64,000 nt of DNA from Methanobrevibacter sp. Its GTDB lineage: Archaea > Methanobacteriota > Methanobacteria > Methanobacteriales > Methanobacteriaceae. The notes under the pieces are model-generated. The model was not told the DNA's origin and made no database searches. It saw only the letters and a program-made list of their open reading frames with translations. The DNA lies in the NCBI RefSeq assembly GCF_017409525.1, contig NZ_JAFQSO010000017.1, forward strand, positions 46,437 to 110,436, in the 5' to 3' direction. Of this stretch, positions 17,968 through 27,526 are shown piece by piece (positions within the stretch are counted from its first letter, which is position 1; every line of letters starts with the position of its first letter). The translations under genes and the position numbers were made by a program.

Positions 17968-19683
17968 ATGGAATATATTCTTAAAAATGGTATTGTCTAC
18001 GACCCTGCTAATGAAGTTAACGGGGAAAAGATGGACGTTATGTTCAAAGATGGTATTATTGTAGATAATGTTTCTGCAGATGCTAAAGTCTTAGACGTTA
18101 CCGATAAAATAGTCATGCCAGCAGGTATTGACCCTCACGCACACGTTGCAGGTCCTAAATTAGTAGTAGGAAGATTATACAGGCCTGAAGATTCCAGAAG
18201 AGGTGTTACTCAAAAAACTAAAGTAATTAGATCAGAATCTGGATTCTCCATTCCAAGTTGTCCTGCAACCGGTTACAGATACTCAAGATTAGGTTACGGT
18301 ACTGTTGTAGAAGCAGCTATGCCTCCTCTTGAAGCAAAACACACTCACGAAGAAATTGCAACTATTCCAATGATTGATATTCCAGCAATGCCATTATTCG
18401 GTAACAACTGGTTTGTAATGGAATATGCAAAAGAGAATAATATTGAAGACATCGCAGCATTCGTAGCTGCATGGTTGAAAATCTCAAAAGGTTACGGAAT
18501 CAAAATCGTAAACCCATGTGGAAGTGAAGCATGGGGATGGGGTATGAACGTACACGGTGTAAATGATAAAGCACCATACTTTGACGTAACTTCCAAAGAA
18601 GTTATCATCGCTTTAGCAAAAGCTAACGAAATGTTAAACTTACCTCACTCTATACACATTCACCCTAACGACTTAGGACACCCTGGTAACTACACCACAA
18701 CTTTAGAAACCATGGATGCAGTTAAAGACGTTAAAAAAGGTTCCAAAGCAGCTGAAATCAGAGACCAAACTATGCACGTTTGTCACTTGCAATTCCACTC
18801 TTACACTGGTAACAGTTGGAAAGATGCTGGATCTGCTGCACCTGAACTTGCTGATTACATTAACAAGAATAAACACATTACTTGTGATGTAGGTCAAGTT
18901 ACATTAGATGAAACCACTACCATGACTGCAGACGCTCCTATGGAATACGACTTATTCAAATTGTCCGGTCTCAAATGGACCAACAAGGATATTGAATGTG
19001 AAACCGCAGCAGGTATCATTCCATGTATCTACTCTGGTAAAAACCCTGTTAACACATTACAATGGGCTATTGGTCTTGAATTGTTCTTAGGAATTGAAAA
19101 CCCATGGCAAGTATGTTTAACTACTGACCACCCTAATGCAGGACCATACACAAGATATCCTAGAATCATCTCCTGGTTGATGAGTAACCAAAGAAGAATG
19201 GAAATGATTGAAAACAGAGAAGTACACAAATGGGCAGAAAAAAGAACTACTCTTGCAACTCTCGACAGAGAATACGATTTCTACGATATTGCAACTATTT
19301 CCAGAGCTGCTCCTGCTAGAATCTACGGATTCACAGACAGAGGTGCACTTACTCCTGGATACAGAGCAGACATTGCTGTATATGACATAAATCCTAATGA
19401 TATTGACCCATCTAGAGAAGCTGCTGCAATTGAAGAAGGTTTCAATGTTGCTGATTACACTATTAAAGATGGTCAAATCTTAGTAAAAGATAAAGAAATT
19501 GTTAAAGTTAAAGAAAGTCAAAACATTTGGGTTAACGTAAAAGGATGGGAACAAAACGAACAAAAAGTAATCGACAACATTATGCCATTCTTTACTCAAT
19601 ACTACTCAGTTAAATGGGAAAACTACCCAGTACACGACCACTATGTATCTAACCCAATTAGAGTAGACGTTGATGGTAAATAG
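17968..19683 (+). CDS. fwdA: Formylmethanofuran dehydrogenase subunit A
   Basis: FwdA is an amidohydrolase-superfamily subunit with a binuclear zinc centre that condenses formate with methanofuran to give formylmethanofuran. The 571-residue protein has the metal-binding [10 protein letters not shown] motif near residue 50, [24 protein letters not shown] and [10 protein letters not shown] chose the ATG at 17968, preceded by AAAGGTGATAT, over an upstream TTG that lies inside fwdB. In Methanothermobacter the order is D-A-C-B; here it is D-B-A-C. Confidence 0.95.
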   Translation: MEYILKNGIVYDPANEVNGEKMDVMFKDGIIVDNVSADAKVLDVTDKIVMPAGIDPHAHVAGPKLVVGRLYRPEDSRRGVTQKTKVIRSESGFSIPSCPATGYRYSRLGYGTVVEAAMPPLEAKHTHEEIATIPMIDIPAMPLFGNNWFVMEYAKENNIEDIAAFVAAWLKISKGYGIKIVNPCGSEAWGWGMNVHGVNDKAPYFDVTSKEVIIALAKANEMLNLPHSIHIHPNDLGHPGNYTTTLETMDAVKDVKKGSKAAEIRDQTMHVCHLQFHSYTGNSWKDAGSAAPELADYINKNKHITCDVGQVTLDETTTMTADAPMEYDLFKLSGLKWTNKDIECETAAGIIPCIYSGKNPVNTLQWAIGLELFLGIENPWQVCLTTDHPNAGPYTRYPRIISWLMSNQRRMEMIENREVHKWAEKRTTLATLDREYDFYDIATISRAAPARIYGFTDRGALTPGYRADIAVYDINPNDIDPSREAAAIEEGFNVADYTIKDGQILVKDKEIVKVKESQNIWVNVKGWEQNEQKVIDNIMPFFTQYYSVKWENYPVHDHYVSNPIRVDVDGK

Positions 19684-19694
19684 GGGTGTTTAGT

Positions 19695-20561
19695 TTGAAA
19701 ACAATTACATTTGATCAAATAAAAACTTCTTCAATCGCTTTAGAATTCGATGAATTAATTCCTGATGAAATTTATTCATGGACTGAAGCTGATTTCGCAA
19801 AATATCAAGTTCCAATTGGAAACTCCAGATTCCCAATCACTGATTTCTTTGAAATCACTGTAGAAGGAGAAGCTAATGGACCTGATGAAGTTGAAATGAT
19901 TCTTAACGGTGATTTAAACAGAGTTAAATACATCGGTTGTAAAATGAGTGCTGGAAACATCGTCTGTAACAGTAGTGTAGACTTACACGTAGGTGCAGAA
20001 ATGTCCGGTGGATCCATCCTAGTCAAAGGTAACGCAGCTGCTCACGCAGGAAGAGAAATGTCTGGAGGATACCTTGAAATTGAAGGAAATACCAAAGAAT
20101 TCACTGGTGCTTCTTACATTGGTGAATGGAGAGGTATGACCGGTGGAGAAATTGTTGTTGGCGGTAACGCTGGTAAACAATGTGGTGAATGTTTAACTGG
20201 TGGAAAGATTCACGTTAAAGGTAACTGTGATATCTTAGCCGGTATTCACATGACCAAAGGTATCATCGAAATCGATGGTGACGTAAACCGTTGGCCTGGT
20301 GGTCAAATGAAAAACGGTAACATTATTATTCACGGATTCCTCGGAAGATTACTCGAAGGATTTGTGCTTGATGGTATCGTAGTTGACCCTGAAGTTGATG
20401 GAATCACTTTTGAAGGTAAATACATTAAATATACTGGAGATATTGGTCTTAACGGTAAAGGTAATCTTTACTTAGGTGCTGAAACTAACAAAGAAAAATT
20501 AGCTAGTTACGGCGAATTAGACGACGAATATACTTCAATCAGAGAATACAGGAATTTATAA
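19695..20561 (+). CDS. fwdC: Formylmethanofuran dehydrogenase subunit C
   Basis: FwdC is a structural subunit with a right-handed beta-helix related to the C-terminal domain of glutamate synthase. The 288-residue product carries repeated Gly-rich turns ([52 protein letters not shown]). The most likely start is the TTG at 19695, spaced six bases from GGGGTG; a GTG at 19686 lies inside that site. It is the last gene of the fwd operon, and its stop codon lies inside a terminator hairpin. Confidence 0.94.
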   Translation: MKTITFDQIKTSSIALEFDELIPDEIYSWTEADFAKYQVPIGNSRFPITDFFEITVEGEANGPDEVEMILNGDLNRVKYIGCKMSAGNIVCNSSVDLHVGAEMSGGSILVKGNAAAHAGREMSGGYLEIEGNTKEFTGASYIGEWRGMTGGEIVVGGNAGKQCGECLTGGKIHVKGNCDILAGIHMTKGIIEIDGDVNRWPGGQMKNGNIIIHGFLGRLLEGFVLDGIVVDPEVDGITFEGKYIKYTGDIGLNGKGNLYLGAETNKEKLASYGELDDEYTSIREYRNL

Positions 20562-20586
20562 TTCCTTCTCTTTTTTCTTTTTTTTA
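20551..20586 (+). terminator. fwd operon terminator overlapping the fwdC stop codon
   Basis: GGAATT (20551-20556) and AATTCC (20560-20565) form a 6-bp stem around TAT. The stop codon (20559-20561) is in the loop and stem. A tract with 19 T in about 21 bases follows. Confidence 0.65.
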
Positions 20587-20602
20587 AAATGTAGGCGATA
20601 TT

Positions 20603-20893
20603 ATGGTAGAAGAAATTCAAATGACCTTTGATGAAGCAGTCGAATATGTCAGAAATGAAGTTAAGGTTAGAGATATATTGGAAATATCCTATAATCGTAT
20701 TTTTGCTCCTGGTGAAGTTTTAGGAATCACTGAAGAAGATGAAGTAACTGGCGAAGGTCTTAGGGTTGCAATGCAATTAACTGGTGAAATATTAAACCAA
20801 TCCATAGAAATCGATCTTAATGAGATTGAGGATGATTTAATAGAAATGCGCCACATCACTGATGATAAAGAAATCATCATTGAAATTTTATAA
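20603..20893 (+). CDS. DUF2097-like protein, copy 1
   Basis: This is an acidic 96-residue protein with no signal peptide or cysteine motif. It is clearly paralogous to the next gene: both share a core of the form VxVxDxxEISYNRxFAxGEVL followed by an acidic beta-rich half. I believe this is the methanogen-specific DUF2097 family, whose function is unknown. It lies 41 bases after fwdC behind the operon terminator, so it could receive read-through from fwd, but it need not. Confidence 0.7.
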   Translation: MVEEIQMTFDEAVEYVRNEVKVRDILEISYNRIFAPGEVLGITEEDEVTGEGLRVAMQLTGEILNQSIEIDLNEIEDDLIEMRHITDDKEIIIEIL

Positions 20894-21014
20894 TCTCTTT
20901 TTTTTAATTATCATGTCTGATTCGATTTTCATTGAAAATTATTTTTGTTCGATTATATACAAACAAATTTATATATGATGACTTATAGTATATGGTATAG
21001 TGAGGTTGATTGTC

Positions 21015-21305
21015 ATGAAAGAATTAGAATTAACCACAAAAGATGCTATAAACTACCTAAAAGAAAATGTAAAGATACATGATAAGATTGAAATATCTTA
21101 TAATAGGGTTTTTGCAGAAGGGGAAGTCTTGAATGTTGATTTTTCCGAATATTTCGGTGAACCGGGTTTTAGATTGCTGGTTTCACTTGATGAAAGCGAT
21201 ATAGGCTCTACTGTTGAGATTGACATATATGAATTTGAAGAGGATATAATTGAATTCGTCCATTATCCTAAAGATGGGGAAGAAGTGGATGTTACTGTAA
21301 TCTAG
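21015..21305 (+). CDS. DUF2097-like protein, copy 2
   Basis: This acidic 96-residue paralogue of the preceding gene shares the central KIEISYNRVFAEGEVL segment. The ATG at 21015 follows GTGAGGTT and is preferred over a GTG at 21000. It has its own likely TATA element (ATTTATATATG at about 20969-20979), so it is probably transcribed separately from copy 1. The stop codon directly abuts the end of nrpR on the opposite strand. Function unknown. Confidence 0.7.
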   Translation: MKELELTTKDAINYLKENVKIHDKIEISYNRVFAEGEVLNVDFSEYFGEPGFRLLVSLDESDIGSTVEIDIYEFEEDIIEFVHYPKDGEEVDVTVI

Positions 21306-22988
21306 TTACAATCTGTCCATTTCTTCAAATGGTATTAATTTTTCAATAGCTTTAACTTCAATGTCTATTCCTTTTTCTTTTATTGCACCGATAGCGTTAA
21401 GTCCACTTCCTGCAACAACACCGAAATTATAATTATCTGCTTTTGCATTGTAAGTTACTTCTCTAGGCTTTCCTATTTTATAGATTGAAAATCCTGTATT
21501 TTTTAATATTTCAAGTAAGTAGACTGCATAATCTCGTGCAATATACGGAACCTCTTTAAAGCTGGCCAATATCTTTTTGGTTCCGATATTTGAAGATATT
21601 GAGGTCATGTTCTTTGATAGGAATATTTTGTGAGGATCAATTGTTGTTCCATTGTAGGATATTAGATCAATGAACAATGGAGGTTCGGTTAACTCAAGCA
21701 ATCCTCCATAAATCGGATTGGACATGATTCCATTGTTTATTAATAGTCCATCAATGCTTAAGCTGCAGATTGTGGCTATTCCTACTTTGCTGTCGTCAGT
21801 TGGATGGTCAACAAGCTTATAATAAGGATTAATGTATTTTGGATTTGAATTGTATGTCTCTTCCATTATGGCTATTGCGTTGTCCAGCTCGTCCTTTTTA
21901 ATGTATGATACATTTGCTATGATGTCCCCTTTTCTTTTTTCGACATTAAAGTTGACTTGTTGGATTAAATTCCATGATTTTGAAAGTAAAAATGGGATGT
22001 GCGGGTGAATTTTTTGATTTACAGGTTTTAATGTTGGTTTGTTCACGTTTGTAATTGGAGACAATGTTTTAAAATCGGTTATTTCTTCAGCTATCTTAAT
22101 GTCTATTTCCTCTCCAAGCTCTTTGATTGCGCAGAATGGTGTTATCCCTCCAACAATGGATATTCCAACCATTCCTTCAGGCACTGGTATTCCTAATGTG
22201 TTTTCGCCCTCATTTGAGATGTTAATGATGCCGCCTATTCCAATCTTGTTTAATTGGTTGATTATGTCGACGGCTTTTTGCCTGCCTATTGCAGGTATTA
22301 ATCTGAAGTTTGCAGGTATGATTCCGCTTCCTTTGGTAATCACGTCCAAAACAGATGTTTGATTGGTGTTTGAAAAGGCATCCAAGGGAGTCACGGATGT
22401 CTTTTTGTAGGATATTAATTCTGTAAATTTGGTTGGGTGGTTGTCTTCAATTTTTAAGAGCCCGCCGTATTTGAGTTGTGTAGGTATTCCTTCGTTTAGA
22501 AGTATCCCGTCGATTGTTGTTCCACACAATGTTGTTACTTCAATTTCACCTTTGCTTCCAACTTTATTTAAATTGACATAAGGACTAACAGAAAGACCGG
22601 TTTCAATAATTTCTTTCATTATATTGATTGATTCTTCATTATAAATGATTGACCTATTGACAACAACATTTCCGCTTTGTGCCATATAGTCGAAGTCTGC
22701 CAAATAAATCATTTCTTCAAATTTTGAATGGATAAAATCAACCTGATCGTAAATCAATCCTTTCTCTAATTTTTCACGACCCAAATCCGTAATTTGCCTT
22801 CCGGAGTATCCCATTCTCTCGGTATATCCCTTTTCATCCAATATCTGCATATGATATCTTACTGCACGCTCTCCTAAATTAAATCCTTTGTTTTTTAGTT
22901 CATCAGCTATTAATTTAGAACCGGTTGGTTTATCCTGTGCACTTAATATCCTTAAAATCTCTATCATTCGGTGTTCTGATTCTGACAT
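21306..22988 (-). CDS. nrpR: Global nitrogen regulator NrpR, two-domain form
   Basis: NrpR represses nitrogen-assimilation genes in euryarchaea and is released by 2-oxoglutarate. The 560-residue protein has an N-terminal winged HTH (about residues 1-70, with KGFNLGERAVRYHMQILDEKGY). Two NrpR (DUF128) domains follow at roughly 85-315 and 340-555, both containing a TICSLSIDGLLINNG / TLCGTTIDGILLNEG type motif. This matches the fused single-chain type rather than the split NrpRI/NrpRII type. It lies 76 bases downstream of glnA, whose promoter carries two GGAA-N6-TTCC operators, the known NrpR target sequence. Confidence 0.93.
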   Translation of the reverse strand: MSESEHRMIEILRILSAQDKPTGSKLIADELKNKGFNLGERAVRYHMQILDEKGYTERMGYSGRQITDLGREKLEKGLIYDQVDFIHSKFEEMIYLADFDYMAQSGNVVVNRSIIYNEESINIMKEIIETGLSVSPYVNLNKVGSKGEIEVTTLCGTTIDGILLNEGIPTQLKYGGLLKIEDNHPTKFTELISYKKTSVTPLDAFSNTNQTSVLDVITKGSGIIPANFRLIPAIGRQKAVDIINQLNKIGIGGIINISNEGENTLGIPVPEGMVGISIVGGITPFCAIKELGEEIDIKIAEEITDFKTLSPITNVNKPTLKPVNQKIHPHIPFLLSKSWNLIQQVNFNVEKRKGDIIANVSYIKKDELDNAIAIMEETYNSNPKYINPYYKLVDHPTDDSKVGIATICSLSIDGLLINNGIMSNPIYGGLLELTEPPLFIDLISYNGTTIDPHKIFLSKNMTSISSNIGTKKILASFKEVPYIARDYAVYLLEILKNTGFSIYKIGKPREVTYNAKADNYNFGVVAGSGLNAIGAIKEKGIDIEVKAIEKLIPFEEMDRL

Positions 22989-23040
22989 AAAAATAGCTCC
23001 CTATTTTAAATTTAATCATAAATGGTTATCATTAAATTCA

Positions 23041-23081
23041 AAATAAAAAAAATAATATTTAGATTTAGATATCTAAATATT
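23041..23081 (-). terminator. glnA terminator hairpin with the stop codon in the loop
   Basis: AATATTTAGA (23054-23063) and TCTAAATATT (23072-23081) form a perfect 10-bp stem. The glnA stop codon (23065-23067) lies in the 8-base loop. On the minus strand a T-rich tract follows (complement of 23041-23053). Confidence 0.7.
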
Positions 23082-24420
23082 TTCTTTGTTCGTATCCAAA
23101 TACTTGGACACGGTATTCGTCCCATTCTTGGTATTTGAGCTCTAGGAATTTTTCACTGATGTGAGGGCCTAAAGCGCCAAGGATTAATGGATCCTCTTCA
23201 AGAGCATGGTAAGCTTCCCATAAACTTGATGGTAAGACTTTAATGCCCATTTCTTCCCTTTCTTGTTCGGTTAACTGGTAAATGTTGATTTCGGTAGGTT
23301 CACCTGGGTCAATCTTGTTCTGAATACCGTCGATACCTGCCTCTAACATTACAGCAAATGCAAGGTATGGGTTACATGCAGGGTCAGGTGCCCTATATTC
23401 GATACGGGTTGCTTTTCCACGAGCTGCTGGAACTCTGATTAAAGCGGATCTGTTTTTAAGACCGTATGCTCTGTATACTGGAGCTTCATAACCTGGCACT
23501 AAACGTTTGTATGAGTTTACAATAGGGTTAGTGATTGCGGTTAATGCAGGTGCGTGTTTAAGTAATCCTCCCATGAAGTGGAGAGCATCTTTTGACAGAC
23601 CGGTTTCTGAATCAGGGTCGGAGAATAAGTTTTTGTCTCCTTTGAATACGGATTGGTGACAGTGCATTCCACTACCGTTTACACCGAAGAACGGTTTTGG
23701 CATGAATGTTACCCTGTAATCCAATTGATCAAATGTAGCCATGTTGTCTACAATAGCTTTGATAGCTTGTTTGAATGTAATTACTGCATCTGCAGTTTTA
23801 AGAGCATCTCTAAATCTGAATGCAATTTCGTTTTGACCCGGAGCCACTTCGTGGTGAGAAGCTTCAACTTCAAAGTCCAATTCCTCTAAGTTTAAAGTTA
23901 GCTCTCTTCTGAAGTCAGGTCCTTTGTCTAAAGGTTCCACATCAAAGTAACCTGCTTCATCGTATGGCATCGGATATCCGTTTTCGTCAATGTCAACAAT
24001 AAAGAATTCAGGTTCAGGACCGATGTTATATTTCAATCCCATTTTTCCGATTTTTGCTAAGGATTTTTTAAGAACGCTTCTTGGGTCTCCAATGAATGGT
24101 TCGTGTTCTGGGGTCCATACATCACAGATGAATCTACATACAGCAGATTCTTCAGGTCTCCAGGATAATCTGGAGTAAGTGTTGATGTCCGGTTTTAAAA
24201 CGAGGTCACTTTCATTGATTCCGACGAATCCTGCAATTGAAGATCCGTCAAATAACATTCCTTCAACGATTAGGTCTTCCATATCTTCTTCATTGAATGG
24301 AATGACAATATTTTTTACTGTACCATTTATATCGACAAATTGTAAACGGATAAATTTAATGTTGTCCTCTTTCATTTGTTCGATAACGCTTTGCATTTTT
24401 TCTTCATCAATTTCGCTCAT
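23065..24420 (-). CDS. glnA: Glutamine synthetase
   Basis: GlnA makes glutamine from glutamate, ammonia and ATP, and is the main ammonium-assimilating enzyme. The 451-residue type I protein has family motifs [35 protein letters not shown] and the [15 protein letters not shown] loop. The ATG at 24420 lies nine bases after GGAG and is preferred over an in-frame TTG at 24435 that overlaps this site. Expression should be repressed by NrpR under nitrogen excess, given the two operators at 24471-24504. Confidence 0.97.
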   Translation of the reverse strand: MSEIDEEKMQSVIEQMKEDNIKFIRLQFVDINGTVKNIVIPFNEEDMEDLIVEGMLFDGSSIAGFVGINESDLVLKPDINTYSRLSWRPEESAVCRFICDVWTPEHEPFIGDPRSVLKKSLAKIGKMGLKYNIGPEPEFFIVDIDENGYPMPYDEAGYFDVEPLDKGPDFRRELTLNLEELDFEVEASHHEVAPGQNEIAFRFRDALKTADAVITFKQAIKAIVDNMATFDQLDYRVTFMPKPFFGVNGSGMHCHQSVFKGDKNLFSDPDSETGLSKDALHFMGGLLKHAPALTAITNPIVNSYKRLVPGYEAPVYRAYGLKNRSALIRVPAARGKATRIEYRAPDPACNPYLAFAVMLEAGIDGIQNKIDPGEPTEINIYQLTEQEREEMGIKVLPSSLWEAYHALEEDPLILGALGPHISEKFLELKYQEWDEYRVQVFGYEQRKYLDI

Positions 24421-24470
24421 AAGATCATGCTCCAATATTTCTAAATAATATTGAGTAAATTAAAGTAGTC

Positions 24471-24484
24471 GGAAAGTATCTTCC
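24471..24484. promoter_or_regulatory. NrpR operator 2 in the glnA leader
   Basis: GGAAAGTATCTTCC fits the known NrpR consensus GGAA-N6-TTCC exactly. It lies downstream of the predicted glnA transcription start and 20 bp (centre to centre) from operator 1. Confidence 0.85.
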
Positions 24485-24490
24485 TACCTT

Positions 24491-24504
24491 GGAAATATAT
24501 TTCC
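24491..24504. promoter_or_regulatory. NrpR operator 1 at the glnA transcription start
   Basis: GGAAATATATTTCC is a perfect GGAA-N6-TTCC palindrome. It is ten bases downstream (minus strand) of the TATA box at 24514-24521, so it covers the expected start site. Confidence 0.88.
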
Positions 24505-24513
24505 ATCTTATTG

Positions 24514-24521
24514 TATATAAA
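24514..24521 (-). promoter_or_regulatory. glnA TATA box
   Basis: The minus strand reads TTTATATA. The predicted start is near 24492, within operator 1. Confidence 0.65.
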
Positions 24522-24713
24522 TGTTTTGAAAATTAGTAATTAATGTTTATTATGTGCGTTTTCATATATTAATGTATAATATTTATTTTTTTTAATGGAA
24601 ATTTCAGTATTGATTTTAAAATTTCATAGTATTTTGTTTAAATTTGAATAAAAAATGAGTAAAATGTTGGGTCATTGTTTAAATTCCAACACTAAAATTT
24701 AACTTTTACAAGT

Positions 24714-25880
24714 TCAGAAATGGTCAAATTCACTTCCAAAGTATTCATGCACCTTTTCAAGTTCTTCGGGAATATTTAGCATTTGAGTGCAGAACGGCAA
24801 ACATTCCATGCATTGCACGCAGCTGTCCGCCCTTGAATCATCATCCATTAATGTGAAATATTGCATTGCACTGGCTTTAGGGTCATTCAACATATGTGCA
24901 ATATTGTATTCGGTTAAGCAATTGATGATGTCAACGCCATGCGGACATGGCATGCAGTAACCGCATCTAGTGCATTTGTTTCCAACTGTCTGTCTGTATT
25001 CCCTTGCAACTTCCCTTATGATTTCATGATCATAATCGCTGATTTCGTCCATTTTTGAGGCAGTTTCGATATTCTGCTTGACTTGTTGCAGTGAGGTCAT
25101 GCCGCTTAAGACACAGTCAACATCATCCCTGTTCCATAAATACTGCAGCGCCCATTCGACAGGAGTCCTTTTAACCTCTGCCACGTTCCATAAATCCTGA
25201 ACTGCTTGAGGTATATTTTGAACCAAGCTGCCTCCGCGAAGAGGTTCCATAACCATGCTGCCAACATCCACCTCTTTTAGATAGTTCAATCCCATCACTC
25301 CAGATTGGTAATACTCGTCAAAGTAGTTCATTTGGGTCATTACAACCTCCCATTTGGGGTATTCGTCAAGCACTTCGATTACATAATCGACTTCCATGTG
25401 TGAAGAGAAGCCGACATGCTTCACTTTGCCGCTTGATAGGCAATCGTCAAGAAAATCAAAGACCTCCAAATCCTTGACCTTATACCAGTCAGGCTCTGTA
25501 AGTGAATGAAGCAAGTAGATGTCTATATAATCGGTCTGGAGTTTTTTGAGTTGTTCATCAAGATAGTAGTCGAATTCTTCTTTTTTATCGATGGCCCATA
25601 TCGGTGATTTTGTTGATAAGATGATGTCGTCTCTGTAGCTATTTTCATTTAAAAAATTTCCTAGGAATATTTCACTGTTCCCTCTTCCTTCTAATGTGGC
25701 GCTATGATATGGATAAGCGGTATCGATAAGGTTTATTCCATTTTCAATTCCATAAGTCAGCATCTTTGATGATTCTTCCTCATCAATTTCATCATTGGAG
25801 CCCTTTGTTGGAAGTCTCATGGTTCCAAAACCAAGTCTTGAAACCTCTAGGTTGGTTTTTCCAAGTCTATTGTATAACAT
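24714..25880 (-). CDS. Aldo/keto reductase with C-terminal iron-sulfur domain
   Basis: The 388-residue protein has an aldo/keto-reductase barrel in residues 1-280 (RLGKTNLEVSRLGFGTMRLP at the start, LIDTAYPYH with the catalytic Asp and Tyr, DYIDIYLLHSL). A ferredoxin-like tail follows, with CTRCGYCMPCPHGV and CVQCMECLPFC. This subfamily is common in anaerobes and methanogens. The substrate is unknown; electrons could flow between NADPH or another carrier and the clusters. It appears to be a single-gene unit. Confidence 0.85.
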   Translation of the reverse strand: MLYNRLGKTNLEVSRLGFGTMRLPTKGSNDEIDEEESSKMLTYGIENGINLIDTAYPYHSATLEGRGNSEIFLGNFLNENSYRDDIILSTKSPIWAIDKKEEFDYYLDEQLKKLQTDYIDIYLLHSLTEPDWYKVKDLEVFDFLDDCLSSGKVKHVGFSSHMEVDYVIEVLDEYPKWEVVMTQMNYFDEYYQSGVMGLNYLKEVDVGSMVMEPLRGGSLVQNIPQAVQDLWNVAEVKRTPVEWALQYLWNRDDVDCVLSGMTSLQQVKQNIETASKMDEISDYDHEIIREVAREYRQTVGNKCTRCGYCMPCPHGVDIINCLTEYNIAHMLNDPKASAMQYFTLMDDDSRADSCVQCMECLPFCTQMLNIPEELEKVHEYFGSEFDHF

Positions 25881-25983
25881 TTCAAATCCTCAATAACTTA
25901 ACAATAAGATTATCTTTCATTAATGAAATATAAAATTGTTATGATTTGAAAAACAAAGTTTTAAAAAAAGTAGTTTAGATGGA

Positions 25984-26047
25984 ATTCCTGGGATATTGGA
26001 TGCCGGGGGCGGGATTCGAACCCGCGATCTCACGGTATCCCAGGAAT
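25984..26047 (-). repeat. 12-bp inverted repeat between the tRNA-Met intron and its 3' flank
   Basis: ATTCCTGGGATA at 25984-25995, directly after the tRNA 3' end on the minus strand, is the exact reverse complement of 26036-26047, the 3' part of the intron. In the precursor RNA these stretches could pair. Confidence 0.7.
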
Positions 26048-26110
26048 AAGCTAGAGCACTGCTTTATTACCCTATGAGCCGTGCGCTCTAACCAGCTGAG
26101 CCACCCCGGC
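26001..26110 (-). tRNA. tRNA-Met (CAT), with a 36-nt intron
   Basis: On the minus strand the acceptor stem is GCCGGGG/CCCCGGC. The D stem is GCTC/GAGC, the anticodon stem CACGG/CCGTG, the T stem GCGGG/CCCGC, and the T loop TTCGAAT. The anticodon CAT is complementary to 26074-26076. Canonical folding requires removing about 36 nt (26037-26072) between positions 37 and 38, the standard archaeal intron site cut by the splicing endonuclease at a bulge-helix-bulge. No CCA is encoded. The A1-U72-type pair expected of archaeal initiator tRNA is not present at this position (G1-C72), and the loop fits an elongator. The exact intron edge may shift by one or two bases. Confidence 0.9.
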
Positions 26111-26252
26111 ATCTAACAAATATATTTATTCTAATCATTACATTTAAAGTTTTTGTTTTTTTAATTATTTTAGCTATTTTTTAAAATTTTGGGAAATATT
26201 TAATAACTTTTGATGATATAATTATAATTATTATTTATATCATGGTGATTTT

Positions 26253-27503
26253 ATGAGCAAAGTTAAAGACATGTCATTAGCACCTGAAGGTGTTAGAAAA
26301 ATCGAATGGGTTCAAAAACACATGCCTGTTTTGGAACACATCAAAGCTGAATACGAAGAAACCCAACCTTTCAAAGGAATTACAATAGGGTCATGCCTGC
26401 ACTTGGAACCTAAAACCATCAATTTAGGTTTGACATTAATGGCCGGTGGAGCAGAAGTTGCAATGACTGGATGCAACCCGCTTTCCACTCATGACGATGC
26501 CGTAGCTGGAGCAGCCGATTTGGGATTGAATGTTTATGGTTGGAGGGAACAAGACGACGAAGAATACTATCAAACCATTAACATGGTGCTTGACCATAAA
26601 CCGGACATAATCATCGATGACGGAGCAGACATGATTATGGTGCTCCACAACGAAAGAACAGAACTCCTGTCCCATATCAAGGGGGCCTGTGAAGAGACCA
26701 CAACCGGTGTTCACAGACTACAAGCAATGCATGCTGACGGGGCACTAAAATTCCCTGTAATCGCTGTTAATGATGCTTACACCAAATACCTATTCGACAA
26801 CAGATACGGTACAGGCCAATCCAGTTTCGATGCAATCATGGGAACAACCAATATGGTGATTGCAGGTAAAACTGTAGTTGTCTGCGGATACGGCTGGTGT
26901 GGCCGTGGACTGGCACTCAGGGCAGCTGGTTTAGGTGCAGATGTAATCGTAACAGAAGTAGATCCAATCCGTGCTTTAGAAGCAAGAATGGACGGATACA
27001 GAGTAATGACCATCAGAGAAGCAGTAAAACAAGCGGACTTAATCATTACCGTAACAGGCAATGCAGACATCATATGTGGCGATGACTTCAAGTACATGAA
27101 AGACGGATGCATGCTTGCAAACTCAGGACACTTCAACGTGGAAATTAACAGGCCAGACCTTGAGGCAATCTCAACCGAAGTAAAAGAAGTAAGGGAAAGT
27201 ATTGAAGAGTTTACCACAAAAGACGGTCGTAAAATATACCTGCTAGCTGACGGCAGATTAGTGAACTTATCAGCAGCAAGAGGACAAGGACACCCTGCAG
27301 AAATCATGGACATGAGTTTTGCAGTACAGGCACTATCCGCAAAACACATCCTAGAAAACGACTTGCCAGTAGGCGTAACAAAAGCGCCTGATGAAATCGA
27401 CTACAATGTTGCTTCAATGAAACTAAAAGCAATGGGAATTGAAATCGATTCATTGACTGACAGTCAAAAGGCATATTTGGCAAACTGGCAGGAAGGAACA
27501 TAA
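26253..27503 (+). CDS. ahcY: S-inosylhomocysteine / S-adenosylhomocysteine hydrolase
   Basis: This 416-residue NAD-dependent enzyme recycles the by-product of SAM-dependent methylation. In methanogens the characterised homologue prefers S-inosylhomocysteine, formed after deamination of S-adenosylhomocysteine. Motifs are TGCNPLSTHDDAVA, DDGADMIM, EETTTGVHRL, VVCGYGWCGRG for NAD binding and NSGHFNVEI. Its stop codon lies inside a terminator hairpin, and the next gene starts immediately after the T tract. Confidence 0.92.
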   Translation: MSKVKDMSLAPEGVRKIEWVQKHMPVLEHIKAEYEETQPFKGITIGSCLHLEPKTINLGLTLMAGGAEVAMTGCNPLSTHDDAVAGAADLGLNVYGWREQDDEEYYQTINMVLDHKPDIIIDDGADMIMVLHNERTELLSHIKGACEETTTGVHRLQAMHADGALKFPVIAVNDAYTKYLFDNRYGTGQSSFDAIMGTTNMVIAGKTVVVCGYGWCGRGLALRAAGLGADVIVTEVDPIRALEARMDGYRVMTIREAVKQADLIITVTGNADIICGDDFKYMKDGCMLANSGHFNVEINRPDLEAISTEVKEVRESIEEFTTKDGRKIYLLADGRLVNLSAARGQGHPAEIMDMSFAVQALSAKHILENDLPVGVTKAPDEIDYNVASMKLKAMGIEIDSLTDSQKAYLANWQEGT

Positions 27504-27526
27504 ATTCCTTCAAATTTTCTTTTTTT
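27492..27526 (+). terminator. Terminator hairpin enclosing the ahcY stop codon
   Basis: GAAGGAA (27492-27498) pairs with TTCCTTC (27505-27511). The stop codon (27501-27503) is in the loop. A T-rich tract (27515-27526) runs up to the ATG of the next gene. Confidence 0.65.
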
